NCBI RefSeq assembly: GCF_024139115.2
Contig: NC_085141.1
Coordinates: forward strand, 177,704,994-177,768,993
Reading direction: 5' to 3'
Length of the DNA: 64,000 bases
From: Armigeres subalbatus
Taxonomy: Eukaryota > Arthropoda > Insecta > Diptera > Culicidae
In this document: positions 62,610 through 64,000 of the stretch, piece after piece
Layout: the number at the start of each line of letters is the position of its first letter
Numbering within the stretch: position 1 is the first letter of the stretch
The notes under the pieces: generated by a model
Database searches by the model: none
Seen by the model: only the letters and a program-made list of their open reading frames with translations
Told to the model about the DNA's origin: nothing
Made by a program: the position numbers and the translations under genes

Positions 62610-62755
62610 CAGCCGCTTGGTAAATTGAGGCATCATCCATGCGAATCTATTTTTTGCACCTTCTCCTTCCGACGCGACGTGCGTTTGCGGTGCTACCACG
62701 GTGATTTTCCGCCGTTGCCAAGCGATTATGATTTGGACTTCGAAATTTTTTTGTC
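62610..62755. repeat. Diverged dispersed repeat, partner of 58235-58400
   Basis: See 58235-58400. The overlapping 113-residue open frame 62538-62879 is not recognised. Confidence 0.5.
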
Positions 62756-62879
62756 TCGGCTCAACCTTCTCTCGCGCAGAATTATAGTTCTGAAAAGAAC
62801 TCATCTGTTTTTAATATTTTTTCAAAAACAAACAGCAAGACAACCCAACGTAAGAGCAGCTAGGTGCAGCATCTCTTGA

Positions 62880-64000
62880 AGATGGCTGGAAAGATATTCG
62901 ATCCACCGCAACCGCTGCACTAGGCAAGGTGCCCCCGAATCAGAGAAGCGACTGGTATGACGGCGAATGTGAGCAGTTAGTTGAGGAGAGGAATGCAGCA
63001 TGGGCGAGCTTGATGCAATACCACACGAGGGCGAACTAGGCACGATACAAACGGGCGTGGAACAAACAAAACTAGATTTTTCGGAAGAAAAAGCGCCAGC
63101 AGGAAGATCGAGACCGTGAAGAGATGGAGCAACTGTACCGCGCTTATAACGCACGAAAGTTCTATGAGAAGTTGAACCGTTTTCGTAAGGGCCACGTGCC
63201 ACAGCCCGATATGTGTAAGGACATAAGCGGGAACCTTCTTACAAACGAGCGTGAGCTGATCCAAATGTGGCGGCAGCACTACGAAGAGCACCTGAATGGC
63301 GATGTGGCAGACAACGGTGGCGGTATGACAATGAACCTAGGAGCACGCGCGCAGGACAAGCGACTTCCAGCTCCGAATCTCCAGGAAATCCAGGAGGAAA
63401 TCGGCCAGCTGAAAAATAACAAAGTCATTGGAGTTGACCAACAACCAGGAGAGCTGTTTAAACACAGTGGTGAGCCATTGGCTAGAGCGCTGCACTTGGT
63501 AATTACCAAGGTTTGGGAGGATGAGGTTCTGCCGCAGGAGTGGATGGAAGGTGTCGTATGTCCTATCTACAAAAAGGGCGATAAGCTGGATTGTAGAAAC
63601 TACCGCGCAATCATATTGCTGAACGCAGCCTACATGGTACTCTCTCAAATTTTAAGCCGCCGACTAACACAAATTGCTAGAGAGTACGTGGGGCAGTACC
63701 AGGCGAGATTTATGGGTGAACGCTCCACCACGCACCAGGTGTTCGCCATTCGGCAAGTACTGCAGAAATGCCGCGAATACAACGTGCCCACACATCATCT
63801 ATTCATCGACTTCAAATCCGCATATGATATAATCGATCGGGACCAGCTGTGGCAGCTAATGCACGAACACGGATTTCCGGATAAACTGACACGGTTGATC
63901 AAAGCGATGATGGATCGGGTGATGTTCGTAGTTGAAGTTCCGTCGAATTTGAATCTGGAGAGGTTTCAGGCCCTTCCGTGTTGATCTTCCGGTGTGGAAT
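62880..64000 (+). mobile_element. RTE-like non-LTR retrotransposon, running off the right edge
   Basis: Plus strand. 62880-63120 encodes the endonuclease-RT linker (DGWKDIRSTATAALG, NQRSDWYDGECEQLVEERNAAWASLM) with two stop codons (near 63040 and 63077), then the RT frame 63124-63984. It is diverged from the RTE element at 50515 (about half of the visible residues match), so a different family of the same clade. Confidence 0.85.
63124..63984 (+). pseudogene. RTE RT, N-terminal and motif A region
   Basis: 286 residues: EQLYRAYNARKFYEKLNRFRK, LKNNKVIGVDQQPGELFK, VVCPIYKKGDKLDCRNYRAI, VGQYQARFMGERSTTHQVF and motif A THHLFIDFKSAYDIIDRDQLW near residue 225. The usual conserved block QAGF has ARF here. 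The frame is lost near 63940 and stops at 63984, before motifs B and C, which lie beyond the edge or in another frame. Upstream stops in the linker show that the copy is defective. Confidence 0.85.

Noticed and set aside
1..64000. Endogenous viral element
   Set aside because: All reverse transcriptase sequence seen belongs to non-LTR or BEL/Pao elements; no viral replicase, capsid or envelope similarity was noticed.

Overview
This window looks like mosquito genomic DNA, most likely a culicine such as Aedes. It is AT-rich and almost wholly built of transposable elements: tRNA-headed SINEs, RTE- and Jockey-type non-LTR retrotransposons, a BEL/Pao LTR element, many short inverted-repeat (MITE-like) elements, and degenerate tandem repeats. 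I found no host protein-coding gene that I can support. Every coding stretch with recognisable similarity belongs to a retroelement, and all of them carry frameshifts, stops or changed catalytic residues. The organism call rests on overall repeat style as I know it, not on a search.

Layout: 1-715 is a non-LTR reverse transcriptase (RT) fragment. 700-2745 is a fold-back of degenerate 15-bp repeats, and 2849-3067 is the first of three MITEs sharing one terminal sequence. 3180-3880 holds an RT remnant. 4-9.5 kb is mostly anonymous, with a SINE at 6890-7179 flanked by a perfect 13-bp target duplication. 9590-11345 is a decayed non-LTR element split by a 425-bp palindromic transposon with an 8-bp duplication. 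11500-13120 is a second degenerate fold-back, containing two SINEs in inverted orientation. 13265-26445 is a diverged satellite domain with a ~153-bp unit. Into it were inserted a near-complete BEL/Pao element (13439-20363, LTRs differing by one indel, duplication TCTGC), a SINE head broken by a MITE, a GAAGTGAG tract and at least two further inverted-repeat elements. The satellite arrays lie in opposite orientations.

26.4-36 kb is mainly anonymous AT-rich DNA with several MITEs. 36.9-42 kb carries decayed non-LTR fragments and a large double fold-back. 42.0-44.5 kb is a nest: an inverted-repeat element holds a hAT-like element (8-bp duplication GTCTATAG), which holds a 1.8-kb array of 23-bp hairpin-forming units. 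45-47.4 kb has an RTE 3' coding fragment and a direct repeat. 48.8-50.2 kb is a Jockey remnant containing one SINE that contains another. 50.5-53.9 kb is an RTE element with endonuclease and RT on the minus strand. The rest is anonymous DNA with MITEs, a SINE tail and, at the right edge, an RTE element running out of the window on the plus strand.

The elements do not cooperate as a pathway. The biology is layered insertion history, and the most unusual structures are the inverted 153-bp satellite arrays and the hAT-borne hairpin minisatellite.
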